Below are positions 50,577 through 63,913 of a stretch of 64,000 nucleotides of DNA, piece by piece (positions within the stretch are counted from its first letter, which is position 1; every line of letters begins with the position of its first letter). Origin of the DNA: Hippophae tibetana (Eukaryota > Streptophyta > Magnoliopsida > Rosales > Elaeagnaceae); contig CM072810.1 of the NCBI GenBank assembly GCA_037013495.1, positions 75,066,449 to 75,130,448 on the forward strand. The letters run 5' to 3'. The notes beneath the pieces were generated by a model. The model was not told the origin of the DNA and did not search any database. It worked only from the letters and a program-made list of their open reading frames with translations. A program made the translations under genes and the position numbers.

Positions 50577-53240
50577 ATGTCTTATTTTTCATTATTATTT
50601 TAATGCTTTTTTTCTTCACGGATGGATTATGCACATTACACAACTAAATAGCCACATTAAAGTTGCATTATTTCTAAGGGTTTGTTCCGTATAAAAGAAA
50701 ATAGTAGCCTTGGGATGGAGGAAGAACTGATAACAATAATGAAATTATTTTTTAGGAAGATTATTTCTTTTCTTTCTGGAATTCTTGATTGAATACTCGA
50801 ATACGACATATCAAAAGAAGTGATCATCCTTTTTGCCATCACAAGGTTGGGGTATTATGGACTTGTTGATGTTGTGTGTGTCTGTGGATTTCGTTTCGTA
50901 TTTATTTTTGAAACCATTGTATATTCTTCTTGACCTTTATTTCAATGTCCAATCTATCTTTGTTCTTCATAAAAAAAAGAGTAGGAAAAAGAAGATGGGT
51001 TATACTCTTCACAGTATTAAAAAAAGAAAATGTGATAAATAAGAATTCCAACTTTAAACGGCAATAACTTTTGACTCGTACACCGAAATTACTATTATAA
51101 TATATCAAGTTAGAACTTGTAACGATTCCTATAATCTTATCTATGTGGCAGAAGAACCTCATTTTTTGAACGCAAATTCTCCCATTTACATCACCTACCG
51201 AGGTTTTAAAGTTTTGTCGCATATATTCCTTTTTTTTGCTTTGGATTTTGTTCAATGCAATTATAATGAATATTGAGGTGCCCACCAAAAGTGTGTTTAA
51301 AAATATTCTAAATATTTTTAATATCTATCAAATATTCTCATGATCATATAAATATACTCATTATCCTTCACAATTTATTTTTTTGGAATATAAAATTGAA
51401 AGATTAGATTTCGAATCCATTTACGTATAGCGATTTTCTTTTTTACGGAATTGTTAAATTTAATATGTCTTATTATTCATTATTATTTTTATGCTTTTTT
51501 TCTTCATGGTTGGATTATGCACATTACACAACTAAATAGACACATTAAAGTTGCATTACGTCTAAGGGTTTGTTCCGCATAAAAGAAAATAGTAGCCTTG
51601 TGATGAAGGAAAAACTTATAACATTTATGAAATTATTATTTAGGAAGATTGTTGCTTTTCTTTCTGGAATTCTTGATTAATACTCGAATTCGACATATCA
51701 AAAGAAGTGATCATCCTTTTTGCCATCATAAGGTTGGGGTATTATGGACTTCTTGATGTTGTTTTTGTTTGTGGATTTCGTTTCGTATTTAATTTGGAAA
51801 CCATTGTATATTCTTCTTGACCTTTATTTCAATGTTCAATCTATCTTTGTTCTTCATAAAAAATGAGTAGGAAAAAGAAGATGGGTTATACTCTTCACAG
51901 TATTAAAAATGCAAAATTTGATAAATAAGAATTCCAACTTTAAATGGCAATAACTTTTGACTCGTACGCCGAAATTACTATTATAATATATCAACTTAGA
52001 ACTTGTAATGATTCCTATAATCTTATCTACGTGGCAGAAGAACCTCATTTTTTGAACGCAAATTCTCCCATTTACATCACCTACCGAGGTTTTAAAGTTT
52101 TTGTCGCATATATTCCTTTTTTTTTGCTTTGGATTTTCTTCAATGCAAGTATAACGAATATTGAGGTGCCGACCAAAAGTGTCGTTAAAAATATTCTAAA
52201 TATTTTCAATATCTATCAAATGTTATCATGATCATACAAATATACTCATTATCCTTCACAATTTATTTTTTTGTAATATAAAATTGAAAGATTAGTTTTC
52301 GAAGCCATTTACGTATAGCGATTTTCTTTTTTATTGAATTGTTAAATTTAATATGTCTTATTTTTCATTATTATTTTTATGCTTTTTTTCTTCATGGATG
52401 GATTACGCACATTACACAACTAAATAGACACATTAAAGTTGCATTACGTCTAAGGGTTTGTTCCGTATAAAAGAAAATAGTAGCCTTGTGATGAAGGAAA
52501 AACTGATAACATTTATGAAATTATTTTTTAGGAAGATTATTGCTTTTCTTTCTGGAATTCTTGATTGAATACTCGAATTCGACATATCAAAAGAAGTGAT
52601 TATCCTTTTTGCCATCACAAGGTTGGGGTATTATGGACTTTTGATGTTGTTTTTGTTTGTGGATTTCGTTTCGTATTTATTTTCGAAACCATTATATATT
52701 CTTCTTGACCTTTATTTCAATGTTCAATCTATCTTTGTTCTTGAAAAAAAAAGAGTAGGAAAAAGAAGATGGGTTATACTCTTCACAGTATTAAAAATGA
52801 AAAATTTGATAAATAAGAATTCCAACTTTAAACGGCAATAACTTTTGACTCGTACGCCGATATTACTCTTATAATATATCAACTTAGAACATGTAATGAT
52901 TCCTATAATCTTATCTACGTGGCAGAAGAACCTCATTTTTTGAACGCAAATTCTCTCATTTATATAACCTACCGAGGTTGTAAACTTTTGTCGCATATAT
53001 TCCTTTTTTTTTTGCTTTGGATTTTCTTCAATACAAGTATAACGAATATTGAGGTGCCGAACAAAAGTGTGTTTAAAAATATTCTAAATATTTTCAATAT
53101 CTATCAAATGTTCTCATGATCATACAAATATACTCATTATCCTTCACAATTTATTTTTTTGGAATATAAAATTGAAAGATTAGTTTTCGAAGCCATTTAC
53201 GTATAGCGATTTCCTTTTTTACTGAATTGTTAAATTTAAT
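50577..53240 (+). repeat. Trimer HOR copy 1 (monomers 59-61)
   Basis: Order: X (50577; ggaagattatttc, gttgatgttgtgtgtgtctg), Y (51465; catggttggattatgc, gattaatactcg with one base lost, ataaaaaatgagtagg, atttggaaaccattg), Z (52353; ggacttttgatg with one base lost, gttcttgaaaaaaaaag, gttgtaaacttttgtcg). Unit length is 2664 bp. A private base in this copy is cgaatacgacata, where the other copies have cgaattcgacata. Confidence 0.9.
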
Positions 53241-55905
53241 ATGTCTTATTTTTCATTATTATTTTAATGCTTTTTTTCTTCACGGATGGATTATGCACAT
53301 TACACAACTAAATAGCCACATTAAAGTTGCATTATTTCTAAGGGTTTGTTCCGTATAAAAGAAAATAGTAGCCTTGGGATGGAGGAAGAACTGATAACAA
53401 TAATGAAATTATTTTTTAGGAAGATTATTTCTTTTCTTTCTGGAATTCTTGATTGAATACTCGAATTCGACATATCAAAAGAAGTGATCATCCTTTTTGC
53501 CATCACAAGGTTGGGGTATTATGGACTTGTTGATGTTGTGTGTGTCTGTGGATTTCGTTTCGTATTTATTTTTGAAACCATTGTATATTCTTCTTGACCT
53601 TTATTTCAATGTCCAATCTATCTTTGTTCTTCATAAAAAAAAGAGTAGGAAAAAGAAGATGGGTTATACTCTTCACAGTATTAAAAAAAGAAAATGTGAT
53701 AAATAAGAATTCCAACTTTAAACGGCAATAACTTTTGACTCGTACACCGAAATTACTATTATAATATATCAATTTAGAACTTGTAACGATTCCTATAATC
53801 TTATCTATGTGGCAGAAGAACCTCATTTTTTGAACGCAAATTCTCCCATTTACATCACCTACCGAGGTTTTAAAGTTTTGTCGCATATATTCCTTTTTTT
53901 TTGCTTTGGATTTTGTTCAATGCAATTATAATGAATATTGAGGTGCCGACCAAAAGTGTGTTTAAAAATATTCTAAATATTTTTAATATCTATCAAATAT
54001 TCTCATGATCATATAAATATACTCATTATCCTTCACAATTTATTTTTTTAGAATATAAAATTGAAAGATTAGATTTCGAATCCATTTACGTATAGCGATT
54101 TTCTTTTTTACGGAATTGTTAAATTTAATATGTCTTATTATTCATTATTATTTTTATGCTTCTTTTCTTCATGGTTGGATTATGCACATTACACAACTAA
54201 ATAGACACATTAAAGTTGCATTACGTCTAAGGGTTTGTTCCGCATAAAAGAAAATAGTAGCCTTGTGATGAAGGAAAAACTTATAACATTTATGAAATTA
54301 TTATTTAGGAAGATTGTTGCTTTTCTTTCTGGAATTCTTGATTAATACTCGAATTCGACATATCAAAAGAAGTGATCATCCTTTTTGCCATCATAAGGTT
54401 GGGGTATTATGGACTTCTTGATGTTGTTTTTGTTTGTGGATTTCGTTTCGTATTTAATTTGGAAACCATTGTATATTCTTCTTGACCTTTATTTCAATGT
54501 TCAATCTATCTTTGTTCTTCATAAAAAATGAGTAGGAAAAAGAAGATGGGTTATACTCTTCACAGTATTAAAAATGCAAAATTTGATAAATAAGAATTCC
54601 AACTTTAAATGGCAATAACTTTTGACTCGTACGCCGAAATTACTATTATAATATATCAACTTAGAACTTGTAATGATTCCTATAATCTTATCTACGTGGC
54701 AGAAGAACCTCATTTTTTGAACGCAAATTCTCCCATTTACATCACCTACCGAGGTTTTAAAGTTTTTGTCGCATATATTCCTTTTTTTTTGCTTTGGATT
54801 TTCTTCAATGCAAGTATAACGAATATTGAGGTGCCGACCAAAAGTGTCGTTAAAAATATTCTAAATATTTTCAATATCTATCAAATGTTATCATGATCAT
54901 ACAAATATACTCATTATCCTTCACAATTTATTTTTTTGTAATATAAAATTGAAAGATTAGTTTTCGAAGCCATTTACGTATAGCGATTTTCTTTTTTATT
55001 GAATTGTTAAATTTAATATGTCTTATTTTTCATTATTATTTTTATGCTTTTTTTCTTCATGGATGGATTACGCACATTACACAACTAAATAGACACATTA
55101 AAGTTGCATTACGTCTAAGGGTTTGTTCCGTATAAAAGAAAATAGTAGCCTTGTGATGAAGGAAAAACTGATAACATTTATGAAATTATTTTTTAGGAAG
55201 ATTATTGCTTTTCTTTCTGGAATTCTTGATTGAATACTCGAATTCGACATATCAAAAGAAGTGATTATCCTTTTTGCCATCACAAGGTTGGGGTATTATG
55301 GACTTTTGATGTTGTTTTTGTTTGTGGATTTCGTTTCGTATTTATTTTCGAAACCATTATATATTCTTCTTGACCTTTATTTCAATGTTCAATCTATCTT
55401 TGTTCTTGAAAAAAAAAGAGTAGGAAAAAGAAGATGGGTTATACTCTTCACAGTATTAAAAATGAAAAATTTGATAAATAAGAATTCCAACTTTAAACGG
55501 CAATAACTTTTGACTCGTACGCCGATATTACTCTTATAATATATCAACTTAGAACATGTAATGATTCTTATAATCTTATCTACGTGGCAGAAGAACCTCA
55601 TTTTTTGAACGCAAATTCTCTCATTTATATAACCTACCGAGGTTGTAAACTTTTGTCGCATATATTCCTTTTTTTTTTGCTTTGGATTTTCTTCAATACA
55701 AGTATAACGAATATTGAGGTGCCGAACAAAAGTGTGTTTAAAAATATTCTAAATATTTTCAATATCTATCAAATGTTCTCATGATCATACAAATATACTC
55801 ATTATCCTTCACAATTTATTTTTTTGGAATATAAAATTGAAAGATTAGTTTTCGAAGCCATTTACGTATAGCGATTTCCTTTTTTACTGAATTGTTAAAT
55901 TTAAT
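53241..55905 (+). repeat. Trimer HOR copy 2 (monomers 62-64)
   Basis: Same X-Y-Z order, 2665 bp after copy 1, with the same small deletions and variants. Differences seen: caatttagaacttg, tttttttagaatataa, tatgcttcttttcttc and atgattcttataatc. The T-tract of X is one base longer than in copy 1. Confidence 0.9.
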
Positions 55906-58573
55906 ATGTCTTATTTTTCATTATTATTTTAATGCGTTTTTTTCTTCACGGATGGATTATGCACATTACACAACTAAATAGCCACATTAAAGTTGCATTA
56001 TTTCTAAGGGTTTGTTCCGTATAAAAGAAAATAGTAGCCTTGGGATGGAGGAAGAACTGATAACAATAATGAAATTATTTTTTAGGAAGATTATTTCTTT
56101 TCTTTCTGGAATTCTTGATTGAAAACTCGAATTCGACATATCAAAAGAAGTGATCATCCTTTTTGCCATCACAAAGTTGGGGTATTATGGACTTCTTGAT
56201 GTTGTTTTTGTTTGTGGATTTCGTTTCGTATTTATTTTTGAAACCATTGTATATTCTTCTTGACCTTTATTTCAATGTTCAATCTATCTTTGTTCTACAT
56301 AAAAAAAAGAGTAGGAAAAAGAAGATGGGTTATACTCTTCACAGTATTAAAAAAAGAAAATGTGATAAATAAGAATTCTAACTTTAAACGGCAATAACTT
56401 TTGACTCGTACACCGAAATTACTATTATAATATATCAAGTTAGAACTTGTAACGATTCCTATAATCTTATCTACGTGGCAGAAGAACCTCATTTTTTGAA
56501 CGCAAATTCTCCCAATTACATCACCTACCGAGGTTTTAAAGTTTTTGTCGCATATATTCCTTTTTTTTTTGCTTTGGATTTTGTTCAATGCAATTATAAT
56601 GAATATTGAGGTGCCGACCAAAAGTGTGTTTAAAAATATTCTAAATATTTTTAATATCTATCAAATATTCTCATGATCATATAAATATACTCATTATCCT
56701 TCACAATTTATTTTTTTGGAATATAAAATTGAAAGATTAGATTTCGAATCCATTTACGTATAGCGATTTTATTTTTTACGGAATTGTTAAATTTAATATG
56801 TCTTATTATTCATTATTATTTTTATGCTTTTTTTCTTCATGGTTGGATTATGCACATTACACAACTAAATAGACACATTAAAGTTGCATTACGTCTAAGG
56901 GTTTGTTCCGTATAAAAGAAAATAGTAGCCTTGTGATGAAGGAAAAACTTATAACATTTATGAAATTATTATTTAGGAAGATTGTTGCTTTTCTTTCTGG
57001 AATTCTTGATTAATACTCGAATTCGACATATCAAAAGAAGTGATCATCCTTTTTGCCATCATAAGGTTGGGGTATTATGGACTTCTTGATGTTGTTTTTG
57101 TTTGTGGATTTCGTTTCGTATTTAATTTGGAAACCATTGTATATTCTTCTTGACCTTTATTTCAATGTTCAATCTATCTTTGTTCTTCATAAAAAATGAG
57201 TAGGAAAAAGAAGATGGGTTATACTCTTCACAGTATTAAAAATGCAAAATTTGATAAATAAGAATTCCAACTTTAAATGGCAATAACTTTTGACTCGTAC
57301 GCCGAAATTACTATTATAATATATCAACTTAGAACTTGTAATGATTCCTATAATCTTATCTACGTGGCAGAAGAACCTCATTTTTTGAACGCAAATTCTC
57401 CCATTTACATCACCTACCGAGGTTTTAAAGTTTTTGTCGCATATATTCCTTTTTTTTTGCTTTGGATTTTCTTCAATGCAAGTATAACGAATATTGAGGT
57501 GCCGACCAAAAGTGTCGTTAAAAATATTCTAAATATTTTCAATATCTATCAAATGTTCTCATGATCATACAAATATACTCATTATCCTTCACAATTTATT
57601 TTTTTGTAATATAAAATTGAAAGATTAGTTTTCGAAGCCATTTACGTATAGCGATTTTCTTTTTTATTGAATTGTTAAATTTAATATGTCTTATTTTTCA
57701 TTATTATTTTTATGCTTTTTTTCTTCATGGATGGATTACGCACATTACACAACTAAATAGACACATTAAAGTTGCATTACGTCTAAGGGTTTGTTCCGTA
57801 TAAAAGAAAATAGTAGCCTTGTGATGAAGGAAAAACTGATAACATTTATGAAATTATTTTTTAGGAAGATTATTGCTTTTCTTTCTGGAATTCTTGATTG
57901 TATACTCGAATTCGACATATCAAAAGAAGTGATTATCCTTTTTGCCATCACAAGGTTGGGGTATTATGGACTTTTGATGTTGTTTTTGTTTGTGGATTTC
58001 GTTTCGTATTTATTTTCGAAACCATTATATATTCTTCTTGACCTTTATTTCAATGTTCAATCTATCTTTGTTCTTCAAAAAAAAAGAGTAGGAAAAAGAA
58101 GATGGGTTATACTCTTCACAGTATTAAAAATGAAAAATTTGATAAATAAGAATTCCAACTTTAAACGGGAATAACTTTTGACTCGTACGCCGATATTACT
58201 CTTATAATATATCAACTTAGAACTTGTAATGATTCCTATAATCTTATCTACGTGGCAGAAGAACCTCATTTTTTGAACGCAAATTCTCCCATTTATATAA
58301 CCTACCGAGGTTTTAAACTTTTGTCGCATATATTCCTTTTTTTTTTGCTTTGGATTTTCTTCAATACAAGTATAACGAATATTGAGGTGCCGAACAAAAG
58401 TGTGTTTAAAAATATTCTAAATATTTTCAATATCTATCAAATGTTCTCATGATCATACAAATATACTCATTATCCTTCACAATTTATTTTTTTGGAATAT
58501 AAAATTGAAAGATTAGTTTTCGAAGCCATTTACGTATAGCGATTTCCTTTTTTACTGAATTGTTAAATTTAAT
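55906..58573 (+). repeat. Trimer HOR copy 3 (monomers 65-67), with a converted patch
   Basis: Y and Z follow the other copies (offset 2668 bp). In X (monomer 65) the middle, about 56120-56570, changes to the spelling of types 33 and 69: gattgaaaactcg, cacaaagttgg, gacttcttgatg with tttttgtttgtgg, and aagaattctaac. The end returns to X spelling (atttttaatatc, ttcgaatccattt). Z has ttgattgtatactcg where other monomers read ttgattgaatactcg, removing a TGA and creating a 127-codon plus-strand open frame at 57791-58174. I treat that frame as chance. Confidence 0.85.
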
Positions 58574-61243
58574 ATGTCTTATTTTTCATTATTATTTTAA
58601 TGCTTTTTTTCTTCACGGATGGATTATGCACATTACACAACTAAATAGCCACATTAAAGTTGCATTATTTCTAAGGGTTTGTTCCGTATAAAAGAAAATA
58701 GTAGCCTTGGGATGGAGGAAGAACTGATAACAATAATGAAATTATTTTTTAGGAAGATTATTTCTTTTCTTTCTGGAATTCTTGATTGAATACTCGAATT
58801 CGACATATCAAAAGAAGTGATCATCCTTTTTGCCATCACAAGGTTGGGGTATTATGGACTTGTTGATGTTGTGTGTGTCTGTGGATTTCGTTTCGTATTT
58901 ATTTTTGAAACCATTGTATATTCTTCTTGACCTTTATATCAATGTCCAATCTATCTTTGTTCTTCATAAAAAAAATAATAGGAAAAAGACGATGGGTTAT
59001 ACTCTTCACAGTATTAAAAAAAGAAAATGTGATAAATAAGAATTCCAACTTTAAATGGCAATAACTTTTGACTCGTACGCCGAAATTACTATTATAATAT
59101 ATCAAGTTAGAACTTGTAATGATTCCTATAATCTTATCTACGTGGCAGAAGAACCTCATTTTTTGAACGCAAATTCTCCCATTTACATCACCTACCGAGG
59201 TTTTAAAGTTTTTGTCGCATATATTCCTATTTTTTTTGCTTTGGATTTTCTTCAATGCAAGTATAACGAATATTGAGGTGCCGACCAAAAGTGTCGTTAA
59301 AAATATTCTAAATATTTTCAATATCAATCAAATGTTCTCATGATCATACAAATATACTCATTATCCTTCACAATTTATTTTTTTGGAATATAAAATTGAA
59401 AGATTAGTTTTCGAAGCCATTTACGTATAGCGATTTTCTTTTTTACTGAATTGTTAAATTTAATATGTCTTATTTTTCATTATTATTTTTATGCTTTTTT
59501 TCTTCATGGTTGGATTACGCGCATTACACAACTAAATAGACACATTAAAGTTGCATTACGTCTAAGGGTTTGTTCCGCATAAAAGAAAATAGTAGCCTTG
59601 TGATGAAGGAAAAACTGATAACATTTATGAATTTATTTTTTAGGATGATTATTGCTTTTCTTTCTGGAATTCTTGATTGAAAACTCGAATTCGACATATC
59701 AAAAGAAGTGATCATCCTTTTTGCCATCACAAAGTTGGGGTATTATGGACTTCTTGATGTTGTTTTTGTTTGTGGATTTCGTTTCGTATTTATTTTTGAA
59801 ACCATTGTATATTCTTCTTGACCTTTATTTCAATGTTCAATCTATCTTTGTTCTTCATAAAAAAAAGAGTAGGAAAAAGAAGATGGGTTATACTCTTCAC
59901 AGTATTAAAAAAAGAAAATGTGATAAATAAGAATTCTAACTTTAAACGGCAATAACTTTTGACTCGTACACCGAAATTACTATTATAATATATCAAGTTA
60001 GAACTTGTAACGATTCCTATAATCTTATATATGTGGCAGAAGAACCTCATTTTTTGAACGCAAATTCTCCCATTTACATCACCTACCGAGGTTTTAAAGT
60101 TTTGTCGCATATATTCCTTTTTTTTGCATTGGATTTTGTTCAATGCAATTATAATGAATATTGATGTGCCGACCAAAAGTGTGTTTAAAAATATTCTAAA
60201 TTATTTTAATATCTATCAAATATTCTCATGATCATATAAATATACTCATTATCCTTCACAATTTATTTTTTTTGAATATAAAATTGAAAGATTAGATTTC
60301 GAATCCATTTACGTATAGCGATTTTCTTTTTTACGGAATTGTTAAATTTAATATGTCTTATTTTTCATTATTATTTTTATGCTTTTTTTCTTCATGGATG
60401 GATTACGCACATTACACAACTAAATAGACACATTAAAGTTGCATTACGTCTAAGGGTTTGTTCCGTATAAAAGAAAATAGTAGCCTTGTGATGAAGGAAA
60501 AACTGATAACATTTATGAAATTATTTTTTAGGATGATTATTGCTTTTCTTTCTGGAATTCTTGATTGAAAACTCGAATTCGACATATCAAAAGAAGTGAT
60601 CATCCTTTTTGCCATCACAAAGTTGGGGTATTATGGACTTCTTGATGTTGTTTTTGTTTGTGGATTTCGTTTCGTATTTATTTTTGAAACCATTGTATAT
60701 TCTTCTTGACCTTTATTTCAATGTTCAATCTATCTTTGTTCTTCATAAAAAAAAGAGTAGGAAAAAAAAGATGGGTTATACTCTTCACAGTATTAAAAAA
60801 AGAAAATGTGATAAATAAGAATTCTAACTTTAAACGGCAATAACTTTTGACTCGTACGCCGAAATTACTATTATAATATATCAAGTTAGAACTTGTAACG
60901 ATTCCTATAATCTTATCTACGTGGCAGAAGAACCTCATTTTTTGAACGCAAATTCTCCCAATTACATCACCTACCGAGGTTTTAAAGTTTTTGTCGCATA
61001 TATTCCTTTTTTTTTTGCTTTGGATTTTCTTCAATGCAAGTATAACGAATATTGAGGTGCCGACCAAAAGTGTCGTTAAAAATATTCTAAATATTTTCAA
61101 TATCTATCAAATGTTCTCATGATCATACAAATATACTCATTATCCTTCACAATTTATTTTTTTGGAATATAAAATTGAAAGATTAGTTTTCGAAGCCATT
61201 TACGTATAGCGATTTCCTTTTTTACTGAATTGTTAAATTTAAT
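58574..61243 (+). repeat. Rearranged trimer (monomers 68-70)
   Basis: Starts with an X-type monomer (58574) 2668 bp after the previous one, but its tail acquires Y features: taaatggcaataac, gtgtcgttaaaaatattc. Monomer 69 (59465) has catggttggattacgcgc, ccgcataaaag and taggatgattattgc. Its tail carries a distinctive set: atatatgtggc, tttgcattgg, gaatattgatgtgcc, ctaaattattttaatatc. Monomer 70 (60353) is similar in head and carries gtgtcgttaaaaatattc at its end. Confidence 0.8.
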
Positions 61244-63913
61244 ATGTCTTATTTTTCATTATTATTTTAATGCTTTTTTTCTTCACGGATGGATTATGCA
61301 CATTACACAACTAAATAGCCACATTAAAGTTGCATTATTTCTAAGGGTTTGTTCCGTATAAAAGAAAATAGTAGCCTTGGGATGGAGGAAGAACTGATAA
61401 CAATAATGAAATTATTTTTTAGGAAGATTATTTCTTTGCTTTCTGGAATTCTTGATTGAATACTCGAATTCGACATATCAAAAGAAGTGATCATCCTTTT
61501 TGCCATCACAAGGTTGGGGTATTATGGACTTGTTGATGTTGTGTGTGTCTGTGGATTTCGTTTCGTATTTATTTTTGAAACCATTGTATATTCTTCTTGA
61601 CCTTTATTTCAATGTCCAATCTATCTTTGTTCTTCATAAAAAAAAGAGTAGGAAAAAGAAGATGGGTTATACTCTTCACAGTATTAAAAAAAGAAAATGT
61701 GATAAATAAGAATTCCAACTTTAAACGGTAATAACTTTTGACTCGTACACCGAAATTACTATTATAATATATCAAGTTAGAACTTGTAACGATTCCTATA
61801 ATCTTATATATGTGGCAGAAGAACCTCATTTTTTGAACGCAAATTCTCCCATTTACATCACCTACCGAGGTTTTAAAGTTTTGTCGCATATATTCCTTTT
61901 TTTTGCATTGGATTTTGTTCAATGCAATTATAATGAATATTGATGTGCCGACCAAAAGTGTGTTTAAAAATATTCTAAATTATTTTAATATCTATCAAAT
62001 ATTCTCATGATCATATAAATATACTCATTATCCTTCACAATTTATTTTTTTTGAATATAAAATTGAAAGATTAGATTTCGAATCCATTTACGTATAGCGA
62101 TTTTCTTTTTTACGGAATTGTTAAATTTAATATGTCTTATTTTTCATTATTATTTTTATGCTTTTTTTCTTCATGGTTGGATTACGCGCATTACACAACT
62201 AAATAGACACATTAAAGTTGCATTACGTCTAAGGGTTTGTTCCGCATAAAAGAAAATAGTAGCCTTGTGATGAAGGAAAAACTGATAACATTTATGAAAT
62301 TATTTTTTAGGATGATTATTGCTTTTCTTTCTGGAATTCTTGATTGAAAACTCGAATTCGACATATCAAAAGAAGTGATCATCCTTTTTGCCATCACAAA
62401 GTTGGGGTATTATGGACTTCTTGATGTTGTTTTTGTTTGTGGATTTCGTTTCGTATTTATTTTTGAAACCATTGTATATTCTTCTTGACCTTTATTTCAA
62501 TGTTCAATCTATCTTTGTTCTTCATAAAAAAAAGAGTAGGAAAAAGAAGATGGGTTATACTCTTCACAGTATTAAAAAAAGAAAATGTGATAAATAAGAA
62601 TTCTAACTTTAAACGGCAATAACTTTTGACTCGTACACCGAAATTACTATTATAATATATCAAGTTAGAACTTGTAACGATTCCTATAATCTTATCTACG
62701 TGGCAGAAGAACCTCATTTTTTGAACGCAAATTCTCCCAATTACATCACCTACCGAGGTTTTAAAGTTTTTGTCGCATATATTCCTTTTTTTTTTGCTTT
62801 GGATTTTCTTCAATGCAAGTATAACGAATATTGAGGTGCCGACCAAAAGTGTCGTTAAAAATATTCTAAATATTTTCAATATCTATCAAATGTTCTCATG
62901 ATCATACAAATATACTCATTATCCTTCACAATTTATTTTTTTGGAATATAAAATTGAAAGATTAGTTTTCGAAGCCATTTACGTATAGCGATTTTCTTTT
63001 TTACTGAATTGTTAAATTTAATATGTCTTATTTTTCATTATTATTTTTATGCTTTTTTTCTTCATGGATGGATTACGCACATTACACAACTAAATAGACA
63101 CATTAAAGTTGCATTACGTCTAAGGGTTTGTTCCGTATAAAAGAAAATAGTAGCCTTGTGATGAAGGAAAAACTGATAACATTTATGAAATTATTTTTTA
63201 GGAAGATTATTGCTTTTCTTTCTGGAATTCTTGATTGAATACTCGAATTCGACATATCAAAAGAAGTCATTATCCTTTTTGCCATCACAAGGTTGGGGTA
63301 TTATGGACTTCTTGATGTTGTTTTTGTTTGTGGATTTCGTTTCGTATTTATTTTTGAAACCATTGTATATTCTTCTTGACCTTTATTTCAATGTTCAATC
63401 TATCTTTGTTCTTCATAAAAAAAAGAGTAGGAAAAAGAAGATGGGTTATACTCTTCACAGTATTAAAAAATGAAAAATTTGATAAATAAGAATTCCAACT
63501 TTAAACGGCAATAACTTTTGACTCGTACGCCGATATTACTCTTATAATATATCAACTTAGAACTTGTAATGATTCCTATAATCTTATCTACGTGGCAGAA
63601 GAACCTCATTTTTTGAACGCAAATTCTCCCATTTATATAACCTACCGAGGTTTTAAACTTTTGTCGCATATATTCCTTTTTTTTTTGCTTTGGATTTTCT
63701 TCAATACAAGTATAACGAATATTGAGGTGCCGAACAAAAGTGTGTTTAAAAATATTCTAAATATTTTCAATATCTATCAAATGTTCTCATGATCATACAA
63801 ATATACTCATTATCCTTCACAATTTATTTTTTTGGAATATAAAATTGAAAGATTAGTTTTCGAAGCCATTTACGTATAGCGATTTCCTTTTTTACTGAAT
63901 TGTTAAATTTAAT
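61244..63913 (+). repeat. Rearranged trimer (monomers 71-73)
   Basis: Monomer 71 (61244) has an X head but the monomer-69 tail set (atatatgtggc, gaatattgatgtgcc, ctaaattattttaatatc). Monomer 72 (62132) repeats the monomer 69 head and the monomer 70 tail. The stretch from about 60000 to 61240 is thus repeated at about 61780 to 63020, an offset of 1779 bp (two monomers), on top of the 2670-bp trimer spacing. Monomer 73 (63023) is Z-like in its tail (gccgatattactc, gccgaacaaaag). Confidence 0.8.

Noticed and set aside
57791-58174. 127-codon plus-strand frame in monomer 67
   Set aside because: Created by one base change that removes a TGA present in sister monomers; a chance extension.
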